In this document: piece by piece, positions 27,516 through 35,870 of the stretch | Numbering within the stretch: position 1 is the stretch's first letter | Layout of the letters: every line of letters begins with the position of its first letter | NCBI GenBank assembly: GCA_964391195.1 | Contig: CAYMLG010000003.1 | Span: 102,645-166,644 of the forward strand | Reading direction: 5' to 3' | Length of the DNA stretch: 64,000 bases | Origin: JAAYXE01 sp964391195 | GTDB lineage: Bacteria; Chloroflexota; Anaerolineae; Anaerolineales; UBA4823 | Translations under genes and position numbers: made by a program | Notes under the pieces: model-generated | The model's input: the letters and a program-made list of their open reading frames with translations, nothing else | Database searches by the model: none | What the model was told of the DNA's origin: nothing

Positions 27516-28409
27516 ATGAAGAACAAAGGTATCCTCTTTGGTGCGGGCGCGTATCTGATGTGGGGCGTTTTTCCGATCTACTTCAAGGCAATCCAAAACG
27601 TCCCGGCGATGGAAATCGTTTTCCACCGCATCGCCTGGTCATTCGTCTTTACCGCAGTCTTGATCTCGTTGAAGAAGAACTGGGAGCATATTCGCCCGGC
27701 AGTGCGCAGCCCGAAGACGCTGGCGGTTTACCTGGCCGCAGCCTGCCTGCTGGCGGCGAACTGGGGTGTATACGTGTGGGCGGTGAACGCCGGGCATGTG
27801 GTGGAAGCCAGTCTGGGCTACTTTATCAACCCACTGCTGAGCGTGGCCCTAGGGGTAGTGCTGCTGCGGGAAAAGCTGCGGCTATTCCAATGGATTCCGA
27901 TCGCCCTGGCTGCGGCGGGCGTGCTCTATCTCACCATCCAGTATGGAGCTCCACCCTGGATCTCCCTGGCCCTGGCCACCTCGTTCGGCCTGTATGGGCT
28001 GGTGAAGAAGCTCTCGCCCCTCGCTTCTCTGGAGGGCCTCACCCTGGAGACTGCCATCCTGTTCTTGCCGGCCCTGGGTTACCTGATCTTCGTCGAGAGC
28101 CAGGGGACGGGTTCCTTCGGACATATCGGGCTTACGGGCACAATCTTGCTGGCCTTCACCGGGGTGGTGACCTCCCTGCCCCTGCTGCTGTTCGCCTCCT
28201 CTGCCCGCCAAATCCCGCTCTCCCTGCTGGGCATCCTGCAATATATTGCCCCCACCTGCCAGTTCTTGCTCGGCGTACTGCTTTACCGCGAGCCGTTCAC
28301 CCAGGCGCAGTTCGTGGGGTTTGCGGCGATCTGGGCCGCCCTGCTGATGTTCACCTTGGAGAGCTACCTGGTGAGCCGGCGAACAACAGCCCATTCCCCA
28401 GCCACATGA
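27516..28409 (+). CDS. rarD: RarD-type EamA/DMT permease
   Basis: 297-aa inner-membrane protein with ten hydrophobic segments in two EamA halves. GAGAYLMWGVFPIYFKAI, EIVFHRIAWS, LLAANWGVYVWAVNAGHVVEASLGYFINPL and the C-terminal QYIAPTCQFLLGVL are the RarD (chloramphenicol-sensitive protein) signatures. The transported compound is not established for the family. The ribosome site is poor. Confidence 0.93.
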   Translation: MKNKGILFGAGAYLMWGVFPIYFKAIQNVPAMEIVFHRIAWSFVFTAVLISLKKNWEHIRPAVRSPKTLAVYLAAACLLAANWGVYVWAVNAGHVVEASLGYFINPLLSVALGVVLLREKLRLFQWIPIALAAAGVLYLTIQYGAPPWISLALATSFGLYGLVKKLSPLASLEGLTLETAILFLPALGYLIFVESQGTGSFGHIGLTGTILLAFTGVVTSLPLLLFASSARQIPLSLLGILQYIAPTCQFLLGVLLYREPFTQAQFVGFAAIWAALLMFTLESYLVSRRTTAHSPAT

Positions 28410-28498
28410 ATCCAGGGTTTTTCCGGCTGCGTGAAGGCATTCCCCAACAAAGTGTACAATGTGCAAGAAAATTGACCTTGCGAAATCAGCAGCTATGA

Positions 28499-28504
28499 TA
28501 TAAT
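28499..28504 (+). promoter_or_regulatory. -10 box of the RRM gene, long leader
   Basis: TATAAT at 28499-28504 gives a start near 28511 and an untranslated leader of about 105 nt before the RRM gene. Upstream TTGACC (28472-28477) is a possible -35 but the spacing of 21 nt is long. Long leaders are common for cold-inducible RNA-binding protein genes. Confidence 0.5.
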
Positions 28505-28616
28505 GTGGGTGCCTCGCCGTAGGATTCGTGTGTGCCGCTGCCAACGGACCTAGCTGATGAAGGGTCTTGTTGGCAGTTTTGCACTTCAGAAGTTTCATAG
28601 TTTGAAGGAGAAGGAA

Positions 28617-28982
28617 ATGGGGACTAGGCTGTATGTAGGGAATCTGCCCTACAGTTCCACGGAAACCGACCTGCGCGAACTGTTCGAGCAAGCAGGGGCG
28701 GTAACATCCGCAACGATTGTGAAGGACCGCGATACGGGCCAATCGAAAGGGTTCGGCTTCGTAGAGATGGGCAGCGAAGGCGATGCCGAAAATGCGATTC
28801 GCATGTTCAACGGTTACAGCCTGAACAATCGTGAGCTCAAGGTGAATGAGGCCCGGCCGCGGGAAGAGCGCGGTCCAGGCGGATTTGGAAACCGGCGAGG
28901 CGGGTTTGACCGGGGCCAGGGCGGCCGCGGTGGTCGAGGCGGCGAGCGAGGCAGCCGCGACCGTCGTGAACGCGACTGGTAA
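28617..28982 (+). CDS. Small RRM RNA-binding protein with Gly/Arg-rich tail
   Basis: 121 aa. One RRM (residues 4-80) with both RNP motifs, RNP2 LYVGNLP and RNP1 KGFGFVEM. The tail (85-121) is rich in Gly and Arg with RGG-like repeats. Such bacterial proteins bind single-stranded RNA and are often cold-induced. ATG 28617 follows GAAGGAGAAGGAA; the in-frame ATG 60 nt upstream has no ribosome site. A clear terminator follows. Confidence 0.93.
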   Translation: MGTRLYVGNLPYSSTETDLRELFEQAGAVTSATIVKDRDTGQSKGFGFVEMGSEGDAENAIRMFNGYSLNNRELKVNEARPREERGPGGFGNRRGGFDRGQGGRGGRGGERGSRDRRERDW

Positions 28983-29013
28983 AGTCAAACTTCATACTCG
29001 ATGAGCAAAAGAG

Positions 29014-29038
29014 TCTCTCGGTCCCCGAGAGGCTTTTT
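29014..29038. terminator. Terminator between the RRM gene and the WD40 lipoprotein gene
   Basis: Nine-bp stem (29014-29022 with 29026-29034) then TTTTT on the plus strand. The genes converge here, and an A-rich run on the far side makes it usable in both directions. Confidence 0.88.
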
Positions 29039-29066
29039 GCTTTAACCTCCTCTCGATCGGGATCGA

Positions 29067-31103
29067 TTATCCCTGGCCCTTTCTTCCCGCCTTCCAGAGC
29101 CGCCAGGTGCCGTCGAGGCTGCCGGTAACCAGGACCTCGCCGGCGGATGAATATGCGAACCCGGTGAAGCCCTCGCCCCCCAACCAGAGCGCCTGGCGAA
29201 GCGAGCTGTTGGCCGCCATCCAAACCCGCAGTTCACCACCGGTATGAAGTGAAAGAAGCAGGGAATCATCCGTAAACGCCAAGCCGTTCAGCCCGCCGGT
29301 TCCCGAATTCCAGGTCCTGATCAGATCCCCACGCGGGAACTCGTACAGGTGGATCCGATCATCGAAACCGAGCGCCAGCCGGCTGCCATCCGGAGAAAAG
29401 GCCAGGTAACCGGTCCAGCCCTGGCGATCGACCTGGATCTCATGGAGCAACTGCCCATCCGCAGCCCGCCAGATGTGCAGCGGGCCACCGGCGGAGAGTG
29501 TGACCAGGCGCTCGCCATCGGGCGAGAAGGCCACCTGCTCCACCCAGCCACCGGGCACCTGCAGGGCATAGCCCAACTCACCTGTGCTAACCTGCCACAC
29601 GCTTACGGCTTCCATAGAACTGGCAGCCAGCCAATCCCCTACCGGGGAAAAAGCGAGGCTCTGCACCTGGTGCTGAAACCCAGGCTGTTCCCAGGCCAGG
29701 GCCCCGTTTCTGGCATGCACTACCCGAACCGCGCCGCTCCACAACCCTCCCGCCAGATAGGCGCCGTCTGCGGAATAAGCCAGGCTGAGGGCAGGGAACT
29801 CCTCCAGGGTGTAGCGCTCCTCCCCATCCTGTGTGTGGTACAGGCTGAGCCGGCCGTACTCCGTCCCTACAGAGGACTGGATGGCGGCGAACTGCCCGTC
29901 TGGGGAAAGGGCCACAGCCTGGATAGGGGCGGAAAATCCGGACAGTTCGTCAAGGCGTTCACCGTCCGGTATGCGCCAAAAACTGACACCTTGTTCGGAG
30001 CCTGCCGCAAGGACAGCCGAGTCCGGAGAAAAGGACAGCACCTGGCTTCCGATAAGCGGATCATCGAAGCTGGCGATGGGAGCCCAGTCATTTGTTCCCC
30101 ACACCTGCACCGAACCTTTCCCGGCGGCTGCCAGAAAGCGGCCATCGGGGGAGAATCCAAGGCAGGATTCCAGTGATGCAGGCGCGTCCTGACCTTCCTC
30201 CTGCAGGACTTGCTTGAGAGCGAGATCAGGAAAACTCCAGATGTGGATACGCCCATCCATCCCGGCCGTGGCCACCTGGCTGCCGTCCGGAGAGAAAGCC
30301 AGATCGACAGGCAAGGTCTCCGATTGGAACACCAGCGGGTTTTCTCCGGCAGGCAATTGCCAGAAATAGATCCCGTTCATGCGGACGGGGTTCCAGGCGG
30401 CCAGGTATTTCCCATCGGGTGACAGTTCAACATCCAGCGCCGCGCCGATATCCCAAGCGCCCAGGCGGATGCCATCTTCAGCGTTCCAGATGACAGTGAT
30501 GAAATTGTAGACTTCTTCGCCCGGTGGGCTGACCATGCCGACCAGATAAGCGCCGTCCGGGGAAAATCTGAGCGCGCCCAACGAACCGGAATCTACCACC
30601 GAGGTCCAGCGCAGCGCCCGGCTATCCGCATCCCAGACCTGCAGCCGGTCCCTCTCCCCCAAGGCGACTTGCGAACCGTCCGGCGAGATGGCCTGGAAGC
30701 GGCCCATACGGAACACCTGGCGGATGCGATCCTCCGGCGGCTGGTACAGCAGCAGGCCGGTTGTGGTCTGTAAAGCGAAATCATTACCCGAGGCCAGCCA
30801 ACCCCCGCCGAGGATACGCCCGCCACCAAGCCGGGCCACCTGGGTGAAGGTGAAGGGATCCGCCGCTGCCTCCGAGGGCTGCGGAGAAGAGACCTGGCTA
30901 GGCAGCGGGGTGCGGGTGGGGGATGGACTTTGGGGGTGCGAGAGCGCAGCCGGCATTGGCGAGGCGGCTGGGGAGGCAGTGGGCGGTTCGAGCGAGGAGG
31001 GCGGCGTGGGTACAGGCGGGTTGGAACAGGAAAGGAGCAGGAGGACAGGGAGTAAGGCCAGGCCAGTGCACGCCTGACGCAGTCGTGGGAAGGATGGCTT
31101 CAT
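29067..31103 (-). CDS. WD40 beta-propeller lipoprotein
   Basis: 678 aa. The signal peptide ends in a lipobox (LLLLSC, Cys near 26), then a Pro/Ser/Thr linker (about 28-80). The remainder is WD40-like repeats, each with an F/LSPDG motif (for example RFSPDGAYLVGM, AFSPDGSQVATAGMDG, GFSPDGRFLAAAG). About 12-14 blades suggests two propellers. Anchored outside the membrane, probably as a protein-protein interaction scaffold. AGGAG lies 7 nt before the ATG. No partner is evident. Confidence 0.85.
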   Translation of the reverse strand: MKPSFPRLRQACTGLALLPVLLLLSCSNPPVPTPPSSLEPPTASPAASPMPAALSHPQSPSPTRTPLPSQVSSPQPSEAAADPFTFTQVARLGGGRILGGGWLASGNDFALQTTTGLLLYQPPEDRIRQVFRMGRFQAISPDGSQVALGERDRLQVWDADSRALRWTSVVDSGSLGALRFSPDGAYLVGMVSPPGEEVYNFITVIWNAEDGIRLGAWDIGAALDVELSPDGKYLAAWNPVRMNGIYFWQLPAGENPLVFQSETLPVDLAFSPDGSQVATAGMDGRIHIWSFPDLALKQVLQEEGQDAPASLESCLGFSPDGRFLAAAGKGSVQVWGTNDWAPIASFDDPLIGSQVLSFSPDSAVLAAGSEQGVSFWRIPDGERLDELSGFSAPIQAVALSPDGQFAAIQSSVGTEYGRLSLYHTQDGEERYTLEEFPALSLAYSADGAYLAGGLWSGAVRVVHARNGALAWEQPGFQHQVQSLAFSPVGDWLAASSMEAVSVWQVSTGELGYALQVPGGWVEQVAFSPDGERLVTLSAGGPLHIWRAADGQLLHEIQVDRQGWTGYLAFSPDGSRLALGFDDRIHLYEFPRGDLIRTWNSGTGGLNGLAFTDDSLLLSLHTGGELRVWMAANSSLRQALWLGGEGFTGFAYSSAGEVLVTGSLDGTWRLWKAGRKGQG

Positions 31104-31310
31104 GCTGGTCTCCTGATCTGCTCGAGTCCGGTAGGGTCATTATAAGATACGCTGCAGAGATAAAAGCATTACATTCTTTCAGGTATAAAATCCTTAGTCA
31201 CACCGTGCAGGGGGCATAGCTTTCCTAAGAATGAAGGACCTCCACTTCAAAGCCTGGCTTAAGACTTTGAAAAAGCCGTGGCACAGGGGTAGAGGACTTG
31301 ACATTTCCAG

Positions 31311-31351
31311 GGTAAAACAACACCCCAAAGGCACCAAAACCTCTGGGGTGT
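31311..31351 (-). terminator. Terminator of the FGE-like lipoprotein gene
   Basis: On the minus strand, ACACCCCAGAGG pairs with CCTTTGGGGTGT (31351-31340 with 31331-31320) and is followed by TGTTTT, 41 nt after the stop at 31393. Confidence 0.82.
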
Positions 31352-31392
31352 GATCGAATCGAAGTATTGAACCTACAGGCCGGCCTTACCCC

Positions 31393-32451
31393 TCATTCGG
31401 ATGAAGCGCAGCGGATGCCCAGATTGACATACCAGTAAGAGGGGATCGACCGGTAGCGGACCGAGGAGCGCAGCCACCAGTATCCGTTGCTCCAAGGGCC
31501 ACTGCGCCAGACGCGCTCGCCGTACACGTCCAGGTTTTCCCGTCCATCGTTGGCGTCGTAGGGATAATCCCGAATAAGCGTGCTGTTCCATTCCCACACG
31601 TTCCCGGCCATGTCCATTACCCCATAGGGGCTGGCTCCGGCAGGGAAACTCCCAACCGGCGCGGTGTCAGCGTAACCATCGTTATACACGTGGTTGGCAA
31701 TCGTCCGGGGACAGTTGGTATCACAGAAATTGGCATGCTCATTCCCTATAGGGTCATTCCCCCAGGGATATTTGCGCCCATCCGTGCCCCGCGCAGCTTT
31801 CTCCCATTCGGCTTCGGTGGGCAGCCTTCTCCCCGCCCATTCGCAATACGTGCGGGCCATATACCAGGTCACCCATATAACAGGATAATTGGCGTACTCC
31901 GGGTTATCGTAGTAAGACTGGCGCGTCTCGGAGCTGTTCTTGTAAGGCGGATCGCAAACACCGGCTTCAACACACAGCGCATACTGGGCATTGGTGACTT
32001 CATACTTGTCGATCCAATACCCGTCCAGATAATAGGTATGCTGCGGGATTTCAGGATACGCACGCCCCCCTTCGAGGGTTATCTTCGCTTCCACATCGGT
32101 CGAGCCCATGATAAACTCACCCGCCGGGATATACACCTGCACCATCTGATCGATAGGTGAGATGCGAGTGGTGCCGCTCACCGGCTGCTGCGCCTCCACC
32201 TCGGCCGGGGCGGTAACCTCAGTCGTAGGTTCCGGCGCTTCTGTCGCCGCCTGCATGGTAGCAGGCGCCGGCTCCGTTGGGATAGGCGCTGTAGCAGACG
32301 GGGCTGCTGTTGGCGCTTCGGTTGGCGTCAAAGCAGGGGGCTCAGACGGAAGAATCGTGTTGGGAGTCTCTCCGGCAGGAACCTGTGTTGGGTTTTGAAT
32401 ACTGCAGGCGCTCAAAATCAGAACTACGAAAAGTACGATGAACCGCCACAT
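31393..32451 (-). CDS. FGE-sulfatase-domain (SUMF1-like) lipoprotein
   Basis: 352 aa. Signal peptide with lipobox (LILSAC, Cys17), Thr/Pro/Ala linker (20-85) and a formylglycine-generating-enzyme-type domain (about 95-350): YIPAGEFIMGSTD, YWIDKYEVTNAQYALC, RLPTEAEWEKAARG, YGVMDMAGNVWEW. The catalytic cysteine pair of true FGE is not seen: the usual RGGSW segment is WRSGPWSNGYWWLRSSVRYR. It is therefore probably a binding or other FGE-fold protein. ATG 32451 has GAGGGA 6 nt upstream. Confidence 0.87.
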   Translation of the reverse strand: MWRFIVLFVVLILSACSIQNPTQVPAGETPNTILPSEPPALTPTEAPTAAPSATAPIPTEPAPATMQAATEAPEPTTEVTAPAEVEAQQPVSGTTRISPIDQMVQVYIPAGEFIMGSTDVEAKITLEGGRAYPEIPQHTYYLDGYWIDKYEVTNAQYALCVEAGVCDPPYKNSSETRQSYYDNPEYANYPVIWVTWYMARTYCEWAGRRLPTEAEWEKAARGTDGRKYPWGNDPIGNEHANFCDTNCPRTIANHVYNDGYADTAPVGSFPAGASPYGVMDMAGNVWEWNSTLIRDYPYDANDGRENLDVYGERVWRSGPWSNGYWWLRSSVRYRSIPSYWYVNLGIRCASSE

Positions 32452-32574
32452 AGAGTTTCCCTCAGTGTTGATCTTCAAAAAGTTTTTTTAGAATACGCAA
32501 AGTTTTATCACCCCAGTGTTAACCGCAAGGATGATATCACTTCCCTCGGATTCGGTCAGGACCTCTTCACACTG

Positions 32575-32660
32575 GTGTGCAATGCTGGCCGAAAAGATGT
32601 TTTTGTGGGGGTTTGTGCGACTTCGTCACACAAACCCCCACAAAAACATTTACAACTGAC
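32575..32660. repeat. Palindromic element (copy C) with 21-bp perfect stem
   Basis: A perfect 21-bp stem (32597-32617 with 32629-32649) has a G-rich left arm like copy A (both contain GTGGGGG-type runs). It is preceded by GTGTGCAATGC at 32575 and GAAAAGAT, matching the left flank of copy A (GTGTGCACGC, GAAAAGAT). The right outer end is unclear. It is 120 nt upstream of the FGE-like gene on the same strand, so a terminator role for the gene ending at 32811 cannot be excluded. Confidence 0.5.
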
Positions 32661-32741
32661 AAATTCCTCGACCCCAGCGCGGTCCCGACAGGCACGGGTT
32701 GATTCTACTCCTATTTTCTCCCTGTCTTCAACTAAATGTTC

Positions 32742-32785
32742 GTGGGTGGCGAGTCGGGCGGAGCCTTTCCCGCCACCCACTTTTT
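32742..32785. terminator. Hairpin downstream of the triple-repeat exported protein
   Basis: GTGGGTGGCG (32742-32751) pairs with CGCCACCCAC (32771-32780). The T tract lies on the plus-strand side, although the gene that ends 26 nt away is on the minus strand. Terminator assignment is thus tentative. Confidence 0.5.
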
Positions 32786-32810
32786 ATTCCTAAATAATCC
32801 GCTACCGGGA

Positions 32811-33851
32811 TCAACGGATGGTTACCGTGAGCGAGTAGTAAGCAGGATTGGGACCGGCTCTTACCACCAGGATATAGTCCTGCGTGGAAGGCAGCTCGCC
32901 GTTGAAGCTGGAGCCTTCTCCCATGCCGCTCCTCAATACCGTGCCGTCGGCGCCGTAGATGATGAGCTGCACAGGGTTGCGCGAGTCCACACTCACCCGC
33001 ATGTTCTGACCTTCCAAGGCCCGCAGCACGTAGGAGTCGCTTTCATGGGCGTTCACCCAACCGTAGACCGTGGCCGATACAGCACCCCTGGCGAATCTAA
33101 TCCGCTGTGGTATGCTCACATTCATGGTGAAGGAGACAGCCTGGTCGCCGGCCCGCAGCGAGACGATGTAGTCCTGGGTAGAAGGCAGCTCACCGCGGAA
33201 GCTGGAGCCCTCACCCATGCCGCTGCGAAGCACAGTGCCGTCCACGCCATAGATGATGAGCTGCAGGCTATTGGCGGGCGAGACCTCGATATCCATAAGC
33301 TGCCCGGCCCCGGCGCGCAGGATATAGTCATGGCTTTGATGGGCGCTCAACCGCCCTTCGACAACCGCAGAAGTGGCGCCGCGGGCGAATGAGATGCGCT
33401 GAGGGACGGACACAGAGAGGGAGTAGGAACCCGCCTCCCGGCCCGTTTCGATCTCAAGGTAGTAATCTTCATTGCGGGGCAGATAGCCGCGGAAGGCGGT
33501 GGAGCCGCCCGTTGCCGGGTGCAATACCCGCCCGGTGGCGGTGGTCACGGTCAGGGCAGCGCCCTGAGGCGCGGTGAGATTGACTTCCATCAACTGGCCG
33601 GCCAGGGCGCGTAGCACGTACCGGGCGCTGCTCCTTGCCCCCAGGTCGCCGCTAACCACGGCCGAGGTCGCGCCAGGGGCAAAGCGGATGCGCTCCGCAT
33701 CGGCGCCTTGCCACAGGACGGAGGCTGCAGGGGAAGCGCCGGCTGCGATGGTCTCGCCCGGCGCTGCGTGCACAACGGTAATGGCTGAGGTGGATACCAG
33801 GGCTACGATTACCGCCAGCATCAAGGTGATCCGAATGCTTTGGTATTTCAT
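32811..33851 (-). CDS. Exported protein with three tandem PPC-like beta repeats
   Basis: 346 aa. Signal peptide about 1-30 (cleavage near VVHAAPG), then three repeats of about 98 residues. Each opens with RI-F--GA-SA-V-G, contains YVLRA/YILRA--GQ-M and ends with a DY strand. Repeats 2 and 3 share IYG-DGTVLRSGMGEGSSF and GELPSTQDYI almost unchanged. The pattern resembles bacterial pre-peptidase C-terminal (PPC)-type sandwiches without any peptidase. Function unknown; secreted or surface location likely. ATG 33851 has a perfect AGGAGG 6 nt upstream. Confidence 0.72.
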   Translation of the reverse strand: MKYQSIRITLMLAVIVALVSTSAITVVHAAPGETIAAGASPAASVLWQGADAERIRFAPGATSAVVSGDLGARSSARYVLRALAGQLMEVNLTAPQGAALTVTTATGRVLHPATGGSTAFRGYLPRNEDYYLEIETGREAGSYSLSVSVPQRISFARGATSAVVEGRLSAHQSHDYILRAGAGQLMDIEVSPANSLQLIIYGVDGTVLRSGMGEGSSFRGELPSTQDYIVSLRAGDQAVSFTMNVSIPQRIRFARGAVSATVYGWVNAHESDSYVLRALEGQNMRVSVDSRNPVQLIIYGADGTVLRSGMGEGSSFNGELPSTQDYILVVRAGPNPAYYSLTVTIR

Positions 33852-34136
33852 TAAATACCTCCTTTTTTGTGCGAACCTATTCGCGGACCCTGAGAGATGC
33901 GTACTGCTACGTGCCTGGCCCGCGGGCCAGGCGTGTGGTGCACGAATAGATCCAGGGATGTACTCAGCCCCGTATCCTAGACGCCGGCCGGGGGGAGAAA
34001 GTTCCCGGAGTTGATTACGAATTGCTTTCAACTGATTTACAGCCACTGCCGTGCCTGTACACCCGCGGCGGACCACATTCGTAGGCGAGCCCATCCAGCC
34101 AGCGACCAATCCCACCCGCGCGCGTAACAGAATAAA

Positions 34137-34314
34137 CCGTCCACGAATTGCTGAGCATGCAGGTGCATACGCAAGCATGCCGCGCGACCACGAACACACG
34201 AAAACGGCGAGCTGGTTGCCTGCGCACATCCCAGGAATGTTGCTGGCGTTGGCGCACGCGCCTGCCTTGCGCGGGACGCCTTATTCGATTATTCGTGATC
34301 CCATTCGTGGACGG
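34137..34314. repeat. Imperfect inverted-repeat element in a gene-free stretch
   Basis: CCGTCCACGAAT (34137-34148) is inverted exactly at 34303-34314. Inside are CACGAAC ACACGAAAA (34189-34204), two GCATGC copies and TTATTCGATTATTCGTG, the kind of CACGAAT-rich palindrome often found between genes in environmental bacteria. The whole 33852-34515 interval holds no convincing gene; short frames there lack recognisable content. Another TCTCTGTGTATTCTGTGGTGAA sequence at 34448-34469 is of the same style. Confidence 0.42.
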
Positions 34315-34515
34315 CCCTCGCGAAACCCGCTAACCTGCCCATCCCGTAACCAATCTCGCCCGCCATATGTTGGCAAGGCCGACCAGGATACGGTCGTATA
34401 CATCTTACCCTACGGGCACGGATACGTCTTACACTGCGCTTTGCGTTCTCTGTGTATTCTGTGGTGAAGCCCATCTACCGGCGTCGATTGGAAATCAATG
34501 CCTGGGGACATCCAA

Positions 34516-35277
34516 TCATGGCGCTGTCGTTGGGGCGGGGACAGTTTCAGTTGGAAGAACGGCCTCGCCGGTGGCGGCCGGAATGGTAGCGGGGGGCTGA
34601 GCGGAGGTCGGCTGAGGTGTGGTGCCGGGCGCAACCGGTATGCGCAGCGTCTGGCCTTCCTGGATCTGATCGGGGCTCGCCAGGTTGTTCTCCTGAACAA
34701 TGGCATCTACCGTGCTCCCATACTGGAGGGCGATGGCGGCCAGAGTATCGCCGGCCTGGACCTGATATTCGATAATTGAGCCTGCCTCGGCCCCGCCCGG
34801 AGAGATGGTGGGACCGGGATCGACCTGGCTGAGGACAGACAACTGGTCCCCAATATTGAGGAACTCTGGGGTTACCTCGGGATTGAGGGCGGTCAGGGTG
34901 GGCAGCCCCATGGAAAATTGGGCGGCGATGCTGGCCAGAGTATCACCGGTCTGGACGGTGTAGCTGATCACCACCGGCCCGGCGGGTGTATCGGTGGGCG
35001 CCGAGGTGGCCGTATCGGCGGGGAGCAGGGTATCCGTCGGTTCAGGCGCGGGGGTGGTGGCGATCGCCTCCACGGTGGGCTCCGTGGGGGCCGAGGTCTC
35101 GGTGAGACTGGCAATCCGTGTTGGGTCATCGGGAGCCAGGTAACGGTACAGCAAGTATCCGGCGCCTAAGACCAGCAGCATGACCCCAATCCAAAAGAAC
35201 GGCAGCATCCGCTCAAATCTTTCCTGGCGTCTCCGGTAAGCGTCAAGGCCACCGGGGGATGATCTTCTGTTACTCAT
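34516..35277 (-). CDS. Membrane-anchored double-LysM protein
   Basis: 253 aa. A short basic cytoplasmic N-terminus and one membrane segment (about 25-46) precede a Thr/Pro/Ala-rich linker and two LysM domains: YTVQTGDTLASIAAQFSMG (about 105-150) and YQVQAGDTLAAIALQYGST (about 170-215). The C-terminus is again Pro/Thr rich. It should bind peptidoglycan outside the membrane. Perfect AGGAGG lies 6 nt before the ATG. Confidence 0.87.
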   Translation of the reverse strand: MSNRRSSPGGLDAYRRRQERFERMLPFFWIGVMLLVLGAGYLLYRYLAPDDPTRIASLTETSAPTEPTVEAIATTPAPEPTDTLLPADTATSAPTDTPAGPVVISYTVQTGDTLASIAAQFSMGLPTLTALNPEVTPEFLNIGDQLSVLSQVDPGPTISPGGAEAGSIIEYQVQAGDTLAAIALQYGSTVDAIVQENNLASPDQIQEGQTLRIPVAPGTTPQPTSAQPPATIPAATGEAVLPTETVPAPTTAP

Positions 35278-35409
35278 GGAAACCTCCTTGTACCGCCTAC
35301 GGACTCTGGTGCGGGCGCAGGCGAGTTTTGGTCGCCAGGGCGGGCCGGGCAGCTACGCCGGAGGGGCCCACCCCAACAGAATTTCCAGGCTTTTTCGTTT
35401 ATGTTCAAC

Positions 35410-35438
35410 TTGACATCCCGCTCAAAATCATCTATTAT
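35410..35438 (+). promoter_or_regulatory. Promoter of the PadR operon
   Basis: TTGACA (35410-35415), exact 17-nt spacer, TATTAT (35433-35438). Predicted start near 35445. Confidence 0.82.
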
Positions 35439-35440
35439 AT

Positions 35441-35464
35441 CTGTAACGGATATATCCGCGACAG
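35441..35464. promoter_or_regulatory. Candidate PadR operator at the transcription start
   Basis: A 24-bp near-perfect palindrome with core CGGATATATCCG and outer CTGT/ACAG arms (20 of 24 positions symmetric). It overlaps the predicted +1 of the PadR promoter, where a bound repressor would block transcription. Autoregulation is inferred. Confidence 0.65.
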
Positions 35465-35483
35465 ATACAGCAAGGATGAAACG

Positions 35484-35870
35484 ATGGCACCAATTAAACC
35501 ACAACCGGAAGAACTGCTGCCCCTGACCCCGGCCGTATTTCACATCCTGCTAGCACTGGCCGACCGGGAGAGGCACGGCTATGCGATCATGCAAGAAGTG
35601 GCGGCGAATTCCGAGGGCAAGGTGCAGATGGGCCCTGGGACGCTGTACGGGTCGATCAAGCGTATGCTGGCAGCGAATTTGATCGAAGAGACCGGAGAAC
35701 GGCCCGACCCCGAGTTGGACGACGAGCGCCGCCGCTACTACCGCCTCTCGGATTTCGGGCGGAAAGTGCTGGCAATGGAGGTCGACCGCTTGAATCACCT
35801 GGTGCATGTCGCCCGAACCAAGAGCCTGGCCGGGGACGCCCCGCGCAGGTTCCAGCCCGGAACACCCTGA
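35484..35870 (+). CDS. PadR-family transcriptional repressor
   Basis: 128 aa. Winged helix typical of PadR: LTPAVFHILLALADRERHGYAIMQEV, then GPGTLYGSIKRMLAANLIEE and RRYYRLSDFGRKVL, followed by a short dimerisation helix. ATG 35484 is preceded by AAGGATGAAACG. Its stop overlaps the next start (TGATG), so it is coupled to a membrane protein gene, a common PadR arrangement. The inducer is unknown. Confidence 0.93.
   Translation: MAPIKPQPEELLPLTPAVFHILLALADRERHGYAIMQEVAANSEGKVQMGPGTLYGSIKRMLAANLIEETGERPDPELDDERRRYYRLSDFGRKVLAMEVDRLNHLVHVARTKSLAGDAPRRFQPGTP

Noticed and set aside
27882..28988. 368-codon minus-strand frame
   Set aside because: Antisense to rarD and to the RRM gene, both strongly supported; no domain content.
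34051..34467. 138-codon frame in the gap upstream of the triple-repeat exported protein gene
   Set aside because: It runs through the CACGAAT-rich inverted repeat and shows no protein-like features.
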